NCBI RefSeq assembly: GCF_001509485.1
Contig: NZ_LLZI01000101.1
Location: forward strand, 1-64,000
Direction of reading: 5' to 3'
Length of the DNA: 64,000 nt
DNA from: Streptomyces sp. NRRL F-4489
GTDB taxonomy: Bacteria; Actinomycetota; Actinomycetes; Streptomycetales; Streptomycetaceae
Both the position numbers and the translations under genes were made by a program. A model generated the notes under the pieces. That model was not told the DNA's origin and did not search any database. It was given only the letters and a program-made list of their open reading frames with translations. Shown one piece after another: positions 16,743 through 24,242 of this stretch (positions within the stretch are counted from its first letter, which is position 1; every line of letters starts with the position of its first letter).

Positions 16743-17313
16743 CTTGCTCCCCTCGGCTCGTGGCGAACGTTTCAGGATGGGGGCGACCGTCCACGGCGGC
16801 AATGCTTTCCAGGAGAATGGCGCGATGTAATCCCCTGTGCGTTTTCTCGTCTCGGCGCCAGTCGGCAGTCGGCAGCTGAATGGGCGTCTTTGCCCATACC
16901 GCTTCCACCGAATCGGAAGGGGCACTGGAGCGCCTATCGAAATCTGCTGATGTGCTGTCGAATAAATCAAGCCAGGAAGACGCTCCGCAATGGCGCGTGA
17001 GACCGTCGAAGAGGCCGCCGAGGAGGATGGCCGGACGCTCCAGGGCGTTCGTCGTCGGCGTCCGCGGCGGGCCAGGTGCGCTGGCCTCACTGACACCTCG
17101 AGCATGTCGGCCCCGCAAAGCCGCTGCCCTCGTCCTCGTCGGCGACAGGTCCTCCTGCTTCACCAGCGCCGACCGCTGTCCCGATGGCGGCCTCAGGGTC
17201 AATCGTCGACTCAGCGTGAAGAGTCGACGTCGTAGGCCGGCAATTAGACGCTTAATTGTGTTACTCGGTAACCTTCGGCTGGTTACCCGAATGAACCGCG
17301 CAGGGGGATTGAC
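16743..17313. other. Divergent intergenic region of the defence-like island
   Basis: This 571-base region separates the leftward helicase gene from the rightward 111-residue gene. Open frames cross it on both strands, but none has a ribosome site or a recognisable product. It must hold both promoters; I found no strong -35/-10 pair for the helicase. The inverted repeat at 17267-17287 is its clearest element. Short AT-rich stretches (near 16960 and 17250) contrast with the surroundings. Confidence 0.5.
17267..17287. promoter_or_regulatory. GGTAACC/GGTTACC inverted repeat
   Basis: GGTAACC (17267-17273) and GGTTACC (17281-17287) are a perfect 7-bp inverted repeat around TTCGGCT, lying 27 bases before the GTG of the 111-residue gene. 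The position suits an operator for that gene; a leader hairpin is the alternative. Confidence 0.5.
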
Positions 17314-17649
17314 GTGTGGTATTGCGAACGCCATGAACTGCACAACTGTGCTGAATGCGCTCCAGGGCACCGCACACCCAGTGCCAGTGACCCTTTTATC
17401 GTGAGCGGATCGGCATGGAGTGGTTGGCCGAAGGGGGCAATCATTATCCATAAGCGGGGCAAAGCGCACCTACCCGGCTGTTTTCACCTCAGTGTCAGCC
17501 ATATCCAGGCCCCGATGTTCGGCTGGGTTTCCGAACCCACTCCGGGAGCGTGGCGACGGCTGTCGGCCACCAACCCGCTCCGGGCGACCGAGGGCAACAC
17601 CAGCCTTGCCGCGGTCAGTCGTTGCGAGACGTGTGACGCCGCGCAATAA
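17314..17649 (+). CDS. Small Cys/His-rich protein, unknown function
   Basis: A 111-residue protein I do not recognise. It begins WYCERHELHNCAEC, a cluster of Cys and His that could bind zinc, has HLPGCFHL in the middle, and ends with RCETC. The central PMFGWVSEPTPGAWRRL is unusually rich in Trp and Pro. The GTG at 17314 has GGGGG six bases upstream, which is a clear ribosome site and the main reason to call it real. It is divergent from the helicase-HEPN operon. It could be a small regulator or adaptor of the island. Nothing firmer can be said. Confidence 0.6.
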   Translation: MWYCERHELHNCAECAPGHRTPSASDPFIVSGSAWSGWPKGAIIIHKRGKAHLPGCFHLSVSHIQAPMFGWVSEPTPGAWRRLSATNPLRATEGNTSLAAVSRCETCDAAQ

Positions 17650-17758
17650 GTCCTGCCCAAGCGCTGTCGCCCGATGCGTCCAACCGCGGATCACACCTTG
17701 ACCTGCTGGCCTAAAGAGCCGCCGCCAAGAGGACCGCACTCGCGCCGACGATGCCGTC

Positions 17759-17806
17759 GCGGCCGGTGAGGCGACGCGCATGCGGCTAGCGCTCCTCACC
17801 GGCCGC
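17759..17806. terminator. Bidirectional terminator hairpin
   Basis: GCGGCCGGTGAGG (17759-17771) and CCTCACCGGCCGC (17794-17806) are perfectly complementary 13-base arms around a 22-base loop. It lies between the convergent 111-residue gene and the HTH-MurA gene and could end both transcripts. Confidence 0.65.
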
Positions 17807-17850
17807 TGCCGGTCCTGGCCAACCGCCACAGGTGCGGCCGTACCCGCGAG

Positions 17851-19380
17851 TCAGATGTCCCGAAAGATCTCGATCTGAGCCCCGATGGAGTTGAGGCGGG
17901 CGGCGAGGTCCTCGTAGCCGCGGTTGATGACGTAGACGTTGCGGAGGACGGAGGTGCCCTCGGCGGCCATCATGGCGAGGAGGACGACGACGGCCGGGCG
18001 GAGGGCGGGGGGGCACATCATCTCGGCGGAGCGCCAGCGGGTGGGGCCGTCGACCAGGACGCGGTGCGGGTCGAGGAGTTTGACCTGGGCGCCGAGGCGG
18101 GTGAGGTCGGTGAGGTAGATGGCGCGGTTGTCGTAGACCCAGTCGTGGATGAGGGTCTGGCCCTGGGCGGTGGCGGCGATGGCCGCGAAGAAGGGGACGT
18201 TGTCGATGTTCAGGCCCGGGAACGGCATCGGGTGGATCTTGTCGAGGGGGGCCTGGAGCTTGGAGGGGCGCACGGTCAGGTCGACCAGGCGGGTGCGGCC
18301 GTTGTCCGCGCGGTATTCGGCGCCGCGCTCGTGGTCCAGGCCCATCTCCTCCAGGACGGCCAGCTCGATCTCCAGGAACTCCACCGGCACCCGGCGGATG
18401 GTGAGTTCGGACTCGGTGACGACGGCAGCCGCCAGCAGGCTCATCGCCTCGACCGGGTCCTCGGACGGCGCGAAGTCGACGTCGCGGTCGATGCGGGGCG
18501 TGCCGTGGACGGTGAGCGTGGTGGTGCCGATGCCGTCGACCCGGACGCCCAGCTCCTCCAGGAAGAAGCAGAGGTCCTGGACCATGTAGTTGGAGGAGGC
18601 GTTGCGGATGACCGTGACGCCGTCGTGCCGGGCGGCGGCCAGCAGGGCGTTCTCGGTGACGGTGTCGCCGCGTTCGGTCAGGACGATCGCGCGCTTGGGG
18701 ACGACGCTCCGGTCCACCTCGGCGAGGTACGTGCCGTCGGTCGCCGTGACCTCCAGGCCGAAGTGGCGCAGCGCGGTCAGGTGCGGGGTGACGGTCCGCG
18801 TGCCGAGGTCGCAGCCGCCGGCGTAGGGCAGCTTGAAGTGGTCCATCCGGTGCAGCAGCGGGCCGAGGAACATGATGACGCTGCGGGTGCGCCGCGCCGC
18901 CTCCATGTCCATGGCGTTCAGGTCGAGTTGGGCCGGCGGCACGATCTCCAGGTCGTTGCCGTCGTTGATCCAGCGGGTGCGGACGCCGATGCTGCCCAGC
19001 ACCTCCAGGATGCGGTACACCTCCTCAATCCGGGCCACCCGGCGCAGCGTTGTCCGGCCCGCGTTGAGCAGCGTCGCGCAGAGCAGCGCGACACAGGCGT
19101 TCTTGCTCGTCTTGACGTCGATGCTGCCGGACAGCCGGCGTCCGCCGACCACCCGCAGATGCATCGGTCCGGCGTATCCGAGCGAGACGATTTCACTGTC
19201 CAGGGCTTCACCGATGCGGGCGATCATCTCAAGGCTGATGTTCTGGTTGCCGCGCTCGATGCGGTTGACCGCACTCTGGCTGGTGCCGAGCGCCTCGGCG
19301 AGCTGCGCCTGTGTCCAGCCACGGTGTTGCCGGGCGTCACGGATGAGCCTGCCGATGCGTACGAGGTAGTCGTCTGCCAT
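17851..19380 (-). CDS. XRE helix-turn-helix fused to UDP-N-acetylglucosamine 1-carboxyvinyltransferase (MurA-like)
   Basis: A 509-residue fusion. Residues 1-65 are an XRE/Cro HTH (LIRDARQHRGWTQAQLAEAL followed by GTSQSAVNRIERG). From about residue 70 the chain is MurA: SGSIDVKTSKNACVALLCAT has the Lys-Asn pair, PYAGGCDLGTRTVTPHL retains the fosfomycin-target cysteine (near residue 189), and VEFLEIELAVLEEMG and AVVVLLAMMAAEGTS follow. MurA adds enolpyruvyl to UDP-GlcNAc, the first step of peptidoglycan synthesis. Streptomycetes have a separate plain MurA, so this is probably a second, regulated copy. The ATG at 19380 is preferred because the HTH then starts as in other XRE proteins. A 16-bp palindrome just upstream suggests autoregulation. 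Confidence 0.88.
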   Translation of the reverse strand: MADDYLVRIGRLIRDARQHRGWTQAQLAEALGTSQSAVNRIERGNQNISLEMIARIGEALDSEIVSLGYAGPMHLRVVGGRRLSGSIDVKTSKNACVALLCATLLNAGRTTLRRVARIEEVYRILEVLGSIGVRTRWINDGNDLEIVPPAQLDLNAMDMEAARRTRSVIMFLGPLLHRMDHFKLPYAGGCDLGTRTVTPHLTALRHFGLEVTATDGTYLAEVDRSVVPKRAIVLTERGDTVTENALLAAARHDGVTVIRNASSNYMVQDLCFFLEELGVRVDGIGTTTLTVHGTPRIDRDVDFAPSEDPVEAMSLLAAAVVTESELTIRRVPVEFLEIELAVLEEMGLDHERGAEYRADNGRTRLVDLTVRPSKLQAPLDKIHPMPFPGLNIDNVPFFAAIAATAQGQTLIHDWVYDNRAIYLTDLTRLGAQVKLLDPHRVLVDGPTRWRSAEMMCPPALRPAVVVLLAMMAAEGTSVLRNVYVINRGYEDLAARLNSIGAQIEIFRDI

Positions 19381-19391
19381 GGGGTGACCGT

Positions 19392-19407
19392 ATCTCAGAT
19401 ATGAGAT
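19392..19407 (-). promoter_or_regulatory. Palindromic operator upstream of the HTH-MurA gene
   Basis: ATCTCAGATATGAGAT has perfect 6-bp arms around GATA. It lies 12 bases before the ATG, in the promoter or leader of the HTH-MurA gene. The encoded XRE domain is the natural candidate to bind it. Confidence 0.6.
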
Positions 19408-19443
19408 GGGTGCGTTGTGGGGGCGGTGCGGCCCTTCCGGGGG

Positions 19444-19478
19444 TTGGTGTCGCGTGGTTGTTCTCGTACTATGCGAAC
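19444..19478 (+). promoter_or_regulatory. Promoter and GntR-type operator of the DUF1648-gntR operon
   Basis: TTGGTG (19444-19449) and TACTAT (19467-19472) are separated by 17 bases. An imperfect inverted repeat GTTC...GAAC (19460-19478) covers the -10 box. The GntR protein encoded second in the operon is the likely binder. The leader would be only about 14 bases. Confidence 0.6.
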
Positions 19479-19492
19479 AACTGGAGGTTGAT

Positions 19493-20488
19493 GTGAAGCG
19501 ATTCCCGTCGTCTGCGTCGTCTGCCCCGTCCGCGCGCGTCCATCCCCGGGGGTGGCTCGCCGCCTTACCGTTCCTGGTCGTCACCCTGGTCCTGGGCGGG
19601 CTCTACGCGGGCACCGCCGGGCGGCTGCCGGAGCGGCTGGCCACCCACTTCGGGCCCGATGGCCGGCCGGACGGCTACTCCTCGGCGCCGGGCTTCCTGC
19701 TGGCGTGCCTGGCGGTCCTGCTCGTCCTCGGCATCGGCTTCAGCGTGCCGGCCCGCTTCCCGATGGCCCCGCCGAACGGGCGCCTGCTGGTCGCGACGGC
19801 CTACTTCACCGCCCCGGTGCTCGGTTACCCGGCGGCCCTGGTGCTCCTCGGGAACGCCGGTGCCGGTGCCCCGGACGCGGTCCGGCTGCCCGCCTGGCAG
19901 ATGGCCGCGGTGCTGGCGGGCGGCGCCGTCCTCGGCGGTCTGGGCTGGCTGCTGGCCGGTGCGGATCCGGCGCGACGGCCCGCGGCGTCCGGGCCGGCCG
20001 GCCGCCTGGACCTGCCCGCCGGCGTCCGGGCCGGCTGGTCGCGTACCGTCAGCTCGCTCCCGCTGGCCGCCCTCGCCCTGGTGACGGTGTGCGGCGGCGC
20101 CGTCCTCGGGGCGCGCGCCGGGTGGGTCGGCGGGGCGGTCCTGATCCTCGGGGGCGTATCGGTCGGCGTCCACTGCTCCGTGCGGGTGACGGTGGACCGG
20201 CGCGGCCTGACCCTCACCCCGGCGCTGCTGCCCGTACCGCTGCGCCGGATTCCGCTGGCGAAGGTCGCGGAGGCGACCAGCCGCCGGATCTCCGCGCTCG
20301 CCGAGTACGGTGGCTGGGGCTACCGCGTCCGGCCCGGCGGCAGCGGTCTGCTGCTCCGTTCGGGTGAGGCGCTGGTGCTGCGGCTCACCAGCGGCCGGGA
20401 GTTCGTGGTGACGGTCGACGACGCCGCCACCGCCGCCGCCCTGCTCAACACCTGCCTGGACCGCCGGCGGTCCGGAGAAGGGGACTGA
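19493..20488 (+). CDS. DUF1648-type multi-pass membrane protein
   Basis: A 331-residue integral membrane protein. The first segment (WLAALPFLVVTLVLGGLYAG) is followed by LPERLATHFGPDGRPDGYSS, the DUF1648 signature. At least five further hydrophobic segments lie before residue 240, and the cytoplasmic-looking tail has VTVDRRGLTLTPALL, like a PH-type domain. The GTG at 19493 has GGAGG five bases upstream. The gene is in an operon with the GntR regulator starting two bases after its stop. Related pairs in Gram-positive bacteria respond to cell-envelope stress, but the substrate is unknown. It is divergent from the HTH-MurA gene. Confidence 0.82.
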   Translation: MKRFPSSASSAPSARVHPRGWLAALPFLVVTLVLGGLYAGTAGRLPERLATHFGPDGRPDGYSSAPGFLLACLAVLLVLGIGFSVPARFPMAPPNGRLLVATAYFTAPVLGYPAALVLLGNAGAGAPDAVRLPAWQMAAVLAGGAVLGGLGWLLAGADPARRPAASGPAGRLDLPAGVRAGWSRTVSSLPLAALALVTVCGGAVLGARAGWVGGAVLILGGVSVGVHCSVRVTVDRRGLTLTPALLPVPLRRIPLAKVAEATSRRISALAEYGGWGYRVRPGGSGLLLRSGEALVLRLTSGREFVVTVDDAATAAALLNTCLDRRRSGEGD

Positions 20489-20489
20489 C

Positions 20490-20849
20490 ATGCTCTTCCG
20501 CGTCGACCCCGGCTCGGCCGTCCCGCTCGGCGACCAGATCGCCGCCTCGGTGCGCGGCGCCCTCGCCGACGGGTCCGTACGGGCCGGTGAACGGCTCCCC
20601 GCCGCCCGCGCCCTCGCCGCCTCGCTCGGCGTCAACGTCCATACGGTGCTGCGCGGTTACCAGCGGCTGCGGGAGGAGGGGCTGATCGAACTCCGCCGCG
20701 GCCGCGGCGCGGTCGTCACCGGCACCGCCTCCCCGGGCCGCGCCCGCCTCGGCGAGGCCGCCCAGCGCCTGATCGCCGAGGCCCGCGACCTCGGTATGTC
20801 CGATGAGGAGATCGTGGGGGTGGTGCGGATGGGGCTGACGGGGCGATGA
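20490..20849 (+). CDS. GntR-family regulator, YtrA subfamily
   Basis: A 119-residue regulator made of the winged helix (AGERLPAARALAASLGVNVH followed by TVLRGYQRLREEGLI) plus a short C-terminal helix region, the compact form typical of YtrA-type GntR proteins that lack a ligand domain. It starts two bases after the DUF1648 stop, with GGAGAAGGGG as ribosome site. It probably represses its own operon through the GTTC/GAAC repeat at 19460-19478. Confidence 0.9.
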   Translation: MLFRVDPGSAVPLGDQIAASVRGALADGSVRAGERLPAARALAASLGVNVHTVLRGYQRLREEGLIELRRGRGAVVTGTASPGRARLGEAAQRLIAEARDLGMSDEEIVGVVRMGLTGR

Positions 20850-20859
20850 GGACGGGGTC

Positions 20860-20913
20860 GGTGTGCCCGGTGCGCCCGGTGCGCCTGACGGGCCCGGTGC
20901 GCGCGGTGTGCCC
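20860..20913. repeat. Six tandem 9-bp repeats
   Basis: Six degenerate units of GGTGCGCCC follow each other without gaps (GGTGTGCCC, GGTGCGCCC, GGTGCGCCT, GACGGGCCC, GGTGCGCGC, GGTGTGCCC). They lie between the convergent GntR gene and the membrane protein gene at 20950. Copy number may vary between strains. Confidence 0.7.
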
Positions 20914-20949
20914 GCGGGGCTCCTAGCGGGCCAGCGGGCCAACGGGCCG

Positions 20950-21600
20950 TCAGGCCACGCCCGGCCCCGCCTCGGCCCCACGCAACCCCTCCGCCCCGGC
21001 GGACCCGGCGGACTCTGCAGTCCCGGCCGCCCGCCGCCGCCGGTAGTAGTGCACCGTGAGCAGCCCCAGCAGCGGCCCCCACGCGGCCAGCGGCCAGTAC
21101 GCGGCGTAGAAGACGAGGTCCTGCCAACCGCGCGTTACCGCACCGAGGTTGACGGAGCCGTTGATCTGGCGGCCGAGGGTGATCATCGTCATCGCGTACG
21201 GCCAGAGCAGGGTGTTCGCCGTCGCGCCCAGGCCGGCCGGGATGACCGCCGCGAGGATCGGCACCCGGCGGCCGCCCAACACCGGGATCCACCGGGGCCA
21301 CACCTCGCCCCACTCGCTGACCAGGCCGACCGCCAGGAACGCCAGCGCCTCGCTGACCGCGCTCAGCGCGATGACGTACCACCACTCGCCGCCGAACCAC
21401 GCCGGCGGCGGGCTGCCGTCCGCCGGGGGCGCCATGAGCGGCAGCCGCAGGTCGACGCCGAGAATCCGCCAGAGCCCGGCCGGCAGCACCGTCAGCGGGG
21501 TGGCGTACGCGGCCCACACGGCCCAGCGGGGGACGCCCGCCGCCGTCCGGCCGTGCAACCGGGCGGCAAGGGTGCGGGCAGTTGTACGGCTAGCGGTCAT
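20950..21600 (-). CDS. Uncharacterised membrane protein
   Basis: A 216-residue protein with about four hydrophobic segments, among them RWAVWAAYATPLTVLPAGLW, WWYVIALSAVSEALAFLAVG and YWPLAAWGPLLGLLTVHYY. The C-terminus is a disordered-looking tail rich in Gly, Ala and Glu. The ATG at 21600 has AGGAGG at a good distance. Similar proteins are common in Streptomyces without assigned function. The next gene upstream (21861) is on the same strand but 260 bases away, so it is probably transcribed alone. Confidence 0.75.
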   Translation of the reverse strand: MTASRTTARTLAARLHGRTAAGVPRWAVWAAYATPLTVLPAGLWRILGVDLRLPLMAPPADGSPPPAWFGGEWWYVIALSAVSEALAFLAVGLVSEWGEVWPRWIPVLGGRRVPILAAVIPAGLGATANTLLWPYAMTMITLGRQINGSVNLGAVTRGWQDLVFYAAYWPLAAWGPLLGLLTVHYYRRRRAAGTAESAGSAGAEGLRGAEAGPGVA

Positions 21601-21762
21601 GGGAAGCCTCCTGGTGCGAACGGCCGGCGGGCGGGGCCGGTGCGGCCGTGCCGCCGACCCGGTGGGCGGCGCTCGGCCCGTTCAAACATCGCGGAGGTGC
21701 GGGGGCGGCACATCCACCCCGGGAATGGGGGGCTTCAGCCTCGCGGGGGAGGGAAGCGGTCC

Positions 21763-21810
21763 GTAAGGCGGTAGGTAAGGCGATACGCAAGGCGGCCCGT
21801 GAGGACGACG
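21763..21810. repeat. Degenerate 12-bp tandem repeats
   Basis: About four consecutive 12-base units share the pattern GTAAGGCGGTAG (21763-21810), drifting to GTGAGGACGACG. They lie in the gap between the membrane protein gene and the DUF1707 gene. Confidence 0.5.
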
Positions 21811-21860
21811 GAGCGCCCCGAAGCGCCCGCCCGCCTCCTCCCCCCCCGCACCAGCAGGCG

Positions 21861-22520
21861 TCAGTTCCCCGCCGAATCGGCCGCCGGCCTGCGCCGCAGC
21901 CACTGCCCGAACGTCCGGCGCGGGGGCCGCACCACCACCTTGCCGTGCGCCTTCCGGCCGACCAGCTCCACGCGCAGCCTGGTCGGTGTGCCCAAAGGCG
22001 CCGGTACGCGGTGGTGCCTGAGCTTGCAGTGGACCAGGGTCAGGCCGTCGGTATCGACCTCGATGCCCGGCCCGGTGACCAGCGTCAGGGTCTTCCCGCC
22101 CATGGCCACGTCGATCCGCAGGGTGTCCTGGGTGATCACGGCCTCGGTGAGGTCCAGCGTCACATCGCACCAGGAGACCGCGAGCTCCAGCCGCCGCGGC
22201 AGCATCCAGCGGCCCGTCCGCTCGATCCGGCCGCTGAACGCCTGCTCGATCCGGACGACGTCCTTCACTTCCGCCGCCGTACCGCCCGCGGTGGCCGGCG
22301 CGGCCGGCAGATCGGCGGTGAGCACGGCCAGTTCGCCCAGGGTCCGCGCCGACAGGGCGGCTTCCAGGCGCTCGTCCAGCTCGTCCGCGGTCAGCAGCCC
22401 GTCCCCGGCCGCGATGCGCAGGACGTCCACCACCCGGTCGCGGTCGGCGTGCGACGCCCGCAGCCCGGGCGGCGAGCCGGGGGCGGAGCGCTTCCCGGCG
22501 GGCGCGTTCTCTGCTGACAT
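21861..22520 (-). CDS. DUF1707 domain protein
   Basis: A 219-residue protein. The N-terminal DUF1707 domain reads LRASHADRDRVVDVLRIAAG followed by GLLTADELDERLEAALSART (about residues 20-60), a short SHOCT-like helical module found in actinobacterial envelope-linked proteins. The rest is a predicted beta-rich domain (WCDVTLDLTEAV, LRIDVAMGGKTLTLV) like that of cell-wall-active or LiaF-type proteins. No membrane segment is present. The ATG at 22520 is chosen because the DUF1707 domain begins soon after and GGACGGAAG precedes it. A palindrome at 22586-22601 lies about 65 bases upstream. Confidence 0.8.
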   Translation of the reverse strand: MSAENAPAGKRSAPGSPPGLRASHADRDRVVDVLRIAAGDGLLTADELDERLEAALSARTLGELAVLTADLPAAPATAGGTAAEVKDVVRIEQAFSGRIERTGRWMLPRRLELAVSWCDVTLDLTEAVITQDTLRIDVAMGGKTLTLVTGPGIEVDTDGLTLVHCKLRHHRVPAPLGTPTRLRVELVGRKAHGKVVVRPPRRTFGQWLRRRPAADSAGN

Positions 22521-23045
22521 GCTTCCGTCCTGGTCCCCTCGAACGTCTCCGCGCGACGCGGGCAGCGGCGCGAGGAGCAGAATAACGCTATATCGCGATA
22601 CAGGTGAGGTCCCTGCCGGCCTCGTGCCAACAACCGTGTCCGGTGCGGCGGTTCGCGATGCGGTGCACTCCGGTGGCGGCCGTACGTCACCGGGGTGACC
22701 CGGCTCGAAAGCGCCGAGTGGCCCACCCCTCGAAGCCCGCCCCGCCCCCGCGGCACTCCCCACCCACTGTCCTGTCTCAGCGAAGGTAGTCGCTGTGGAC
22801 TCCGCTGACCTGCGGGGACTGGATCGGCTGAGGCAGCCATCGCGGCCTGGGATGCTCCGCTTGCCGGGGACGCGGCGACGGCGAGCGAGCGATTCGGCCG
22901 TGCCGGCCGAGAGTTCCCGGACGGCGTCGGGCTGCTCGCCGGCCGGCCGGCGTTCGGTGGCCGGGCGGGCCGACGGGTCAGTCACGTCGGCATCGGTGCG
23001 GCCCGCCCAGCCGTCTGCTTCAGGTTCGGTTTCCGAGCCGGAGCT
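22521..23045. other. Intergenic region upstream of the DUF1707 gene
   Basis: No convincing gene in these 525 bases. A minus-strand frame runs through from 22985 into the DUF1707 gene but shows no conserved domain and crosses the palindrome. The TATCGCGATA element at 22591-22600 is the only clear signal. Confidence 0.5.
22586..22601 (-). promoter_or_regulatory. TATCGCGATA palindrome upstream of the DUF1707 gene
   Basis: A perfect 10-bp palindrome TATCGCGATA (22591-22600) sits in an AT-rich patch, with partly symmetric flanks (CTA to the left, CAG to the right). On the minus strand possible -10 sequences (TATAGC, GTTATT) adjoin it. This looks like an operator; palindromes of this shape are used by PadR-like and other small regulators. 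Confidence 0.5.
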
Positions 23046-23775
23046 TCAGTCGCTGGCCAGTGTGCGGTTGAGGAGGGGGAGCAGGCGGTCCCAGTGGCGC
23101 CGCAGTCCGGCGGGGTCCAAGGCGTCGGTGTCGGACATGGTGAACCCGTGGACGGTGCCTGGGCAGATCTCGGAGGTGTAGCCGACACCCGCGGCGTCCA
23201 GGGCCCGGTTGAGCTCGCCCAGGGCCTCGGGCGTCAGGTCGCTCTCGGCGTGGCCGAAGTGGACCTGGGCGGTGAGGCCGGCGAGAGCATCGGGCCCGTC
23301 CGCGCCCACGGGGCCGTGGAACGCGGCGACGGCGGCCACCTGCCCGGGGTGGGCCGAGGCGGTGCGCACCGCCAGGAGGCCGCCTGTGCAGTAGCCGGTC
23401 ACCGCGACCGGTCCGGCGGCGACCTCGGGCTGGGCGGTGAGGAACGTGAGGTAGGCGTCGGCGTCGCTCAGGACACGTTCGGCGGTGTGCGCCTCGATCA
23501 AGGGCATCAACTGGGCCGTCAGCGCCGGCCGGGCCTCTTCTCCGATGTGCTCGGGAAGGCCGATCACCGGTGCCGGGCCGTGCCGGTGGAAGAGGTTCGG
23601 AACGAGCACGTACGTGCCCGGCCAGTTCACGGGCCATCTCCCGCAGCACCGGCCGGATGCCGAAGCCGTCCGGGTACATCAGTACCCCTGGGTGCTGGTC
23701 GCCGTGGTCCGGGAAGGGGGCGAAGGCGTCGGCCTGGCCGTCCGCGGTGGGAATCCGAAGCGTCTTGGCGGGCAT
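23046..23775 (-). pseudogene. Dienelactone hydrolase family protein, frameshifted
   Basis: The protein is split between two frames. From the ATG at 23775 (ribosome site AGGAGA) the chain reads MPAKTLRIPTADGQADAFAP and GVLMYPDGFGIRPVLREMAR. Near 23625, after ELAGH, it shifts frame, and the rest continues as TYVLVPNLFHRHGP to the stop at 23046. The second part carries the dienelactone hydrolase triad: the nucleophile in GYCTGG, Asp in HFGHAESDL, and His in CPGTVHGF. One extra base or two missing bases at GGGCACGTACGTG would explain it. The enzyme hydrolyses dienelactones or related esters. All active-site residues remain, so the break may be recent or a sequencing error. Confidence 0.75.
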
Positions 23776-24193
23776 GAACTCTCCTGTCGTGGTTGATGTG
23801 TGGAGCCTGTGATCAACACGACGGAGGCGGAGCCCGCGCGGCAGCGGCGGATCCTCGACCGAGTAGCGGGCCCGCATCGGCCCGTACGGCGCTCAGAAGG
23901 GCACCGGGTCGCCAATCCGTGTGTGGCGCAATGCCGTCCCGGTATTCATAACCGCACAGCCTGACCCGCCGGGCAGAGGCCGTCGCCGCGCCGGGTTGGG
24001 GCTGACCTGGACGGCCGGTCTTCCGCGAAACACAGTCCAGCGGCGGACGTCGCTGCCGCTGACCTACGGCGTCCGCATACGACAGCTCGACGTACGGGGC
24101 CGAACGGCTGGGTTCGCCGAGTGAACGCCTCGATCGGATGAGAGCGGTCAACCCACGTCACGGCATGACCTCGCACCGGCGATGTACTAGAGT

Positions 24194-24211
24194 TATCTCG
24201 ACATCGAGATA
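24194..24211 (+). promoter_or_regulatory. Perfect 18-bp palindrome upstream of aconitase
   Basis: TATCTCGACATCGAGATA has perfect 8-bp arms around CA. It lies about 130 bases before the aconitase start. A dimeric repressor of central metabolism is the likely binder; I cannot name it from sequence. Confidence 0.6.
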
Positions 24212-24242
24212 TCTGCCGGGAGGCGTACCGGGGTCTCGCTGG

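Noticed and set aside
16880..17404. A 174-codon plus-strand frame upstream of the 111-residue gene
   Set aside because: No ribosome site and no recognisable domain; it overlaps the better-supported GTG-started gene in another frame.
9053..17850. Integrative element with tRNA-derived attachment sites around the defence-like block
   Set aside because: I found no integrase, tRNA gene or flanking direct repeats in the window.
17851..19380. Essential housekeeping MurA
   Set aside because: The added XRE domain and the usual presence of a separate plain MurA in streptomycetes argue for a second, specialised copy.
22521..22985. N-terminal extension of the DUF1707 protein up to 22985
   Set aside because: The added residues show no domain and the extension crosses an operator-like palindrome and AT-rich promoter region.
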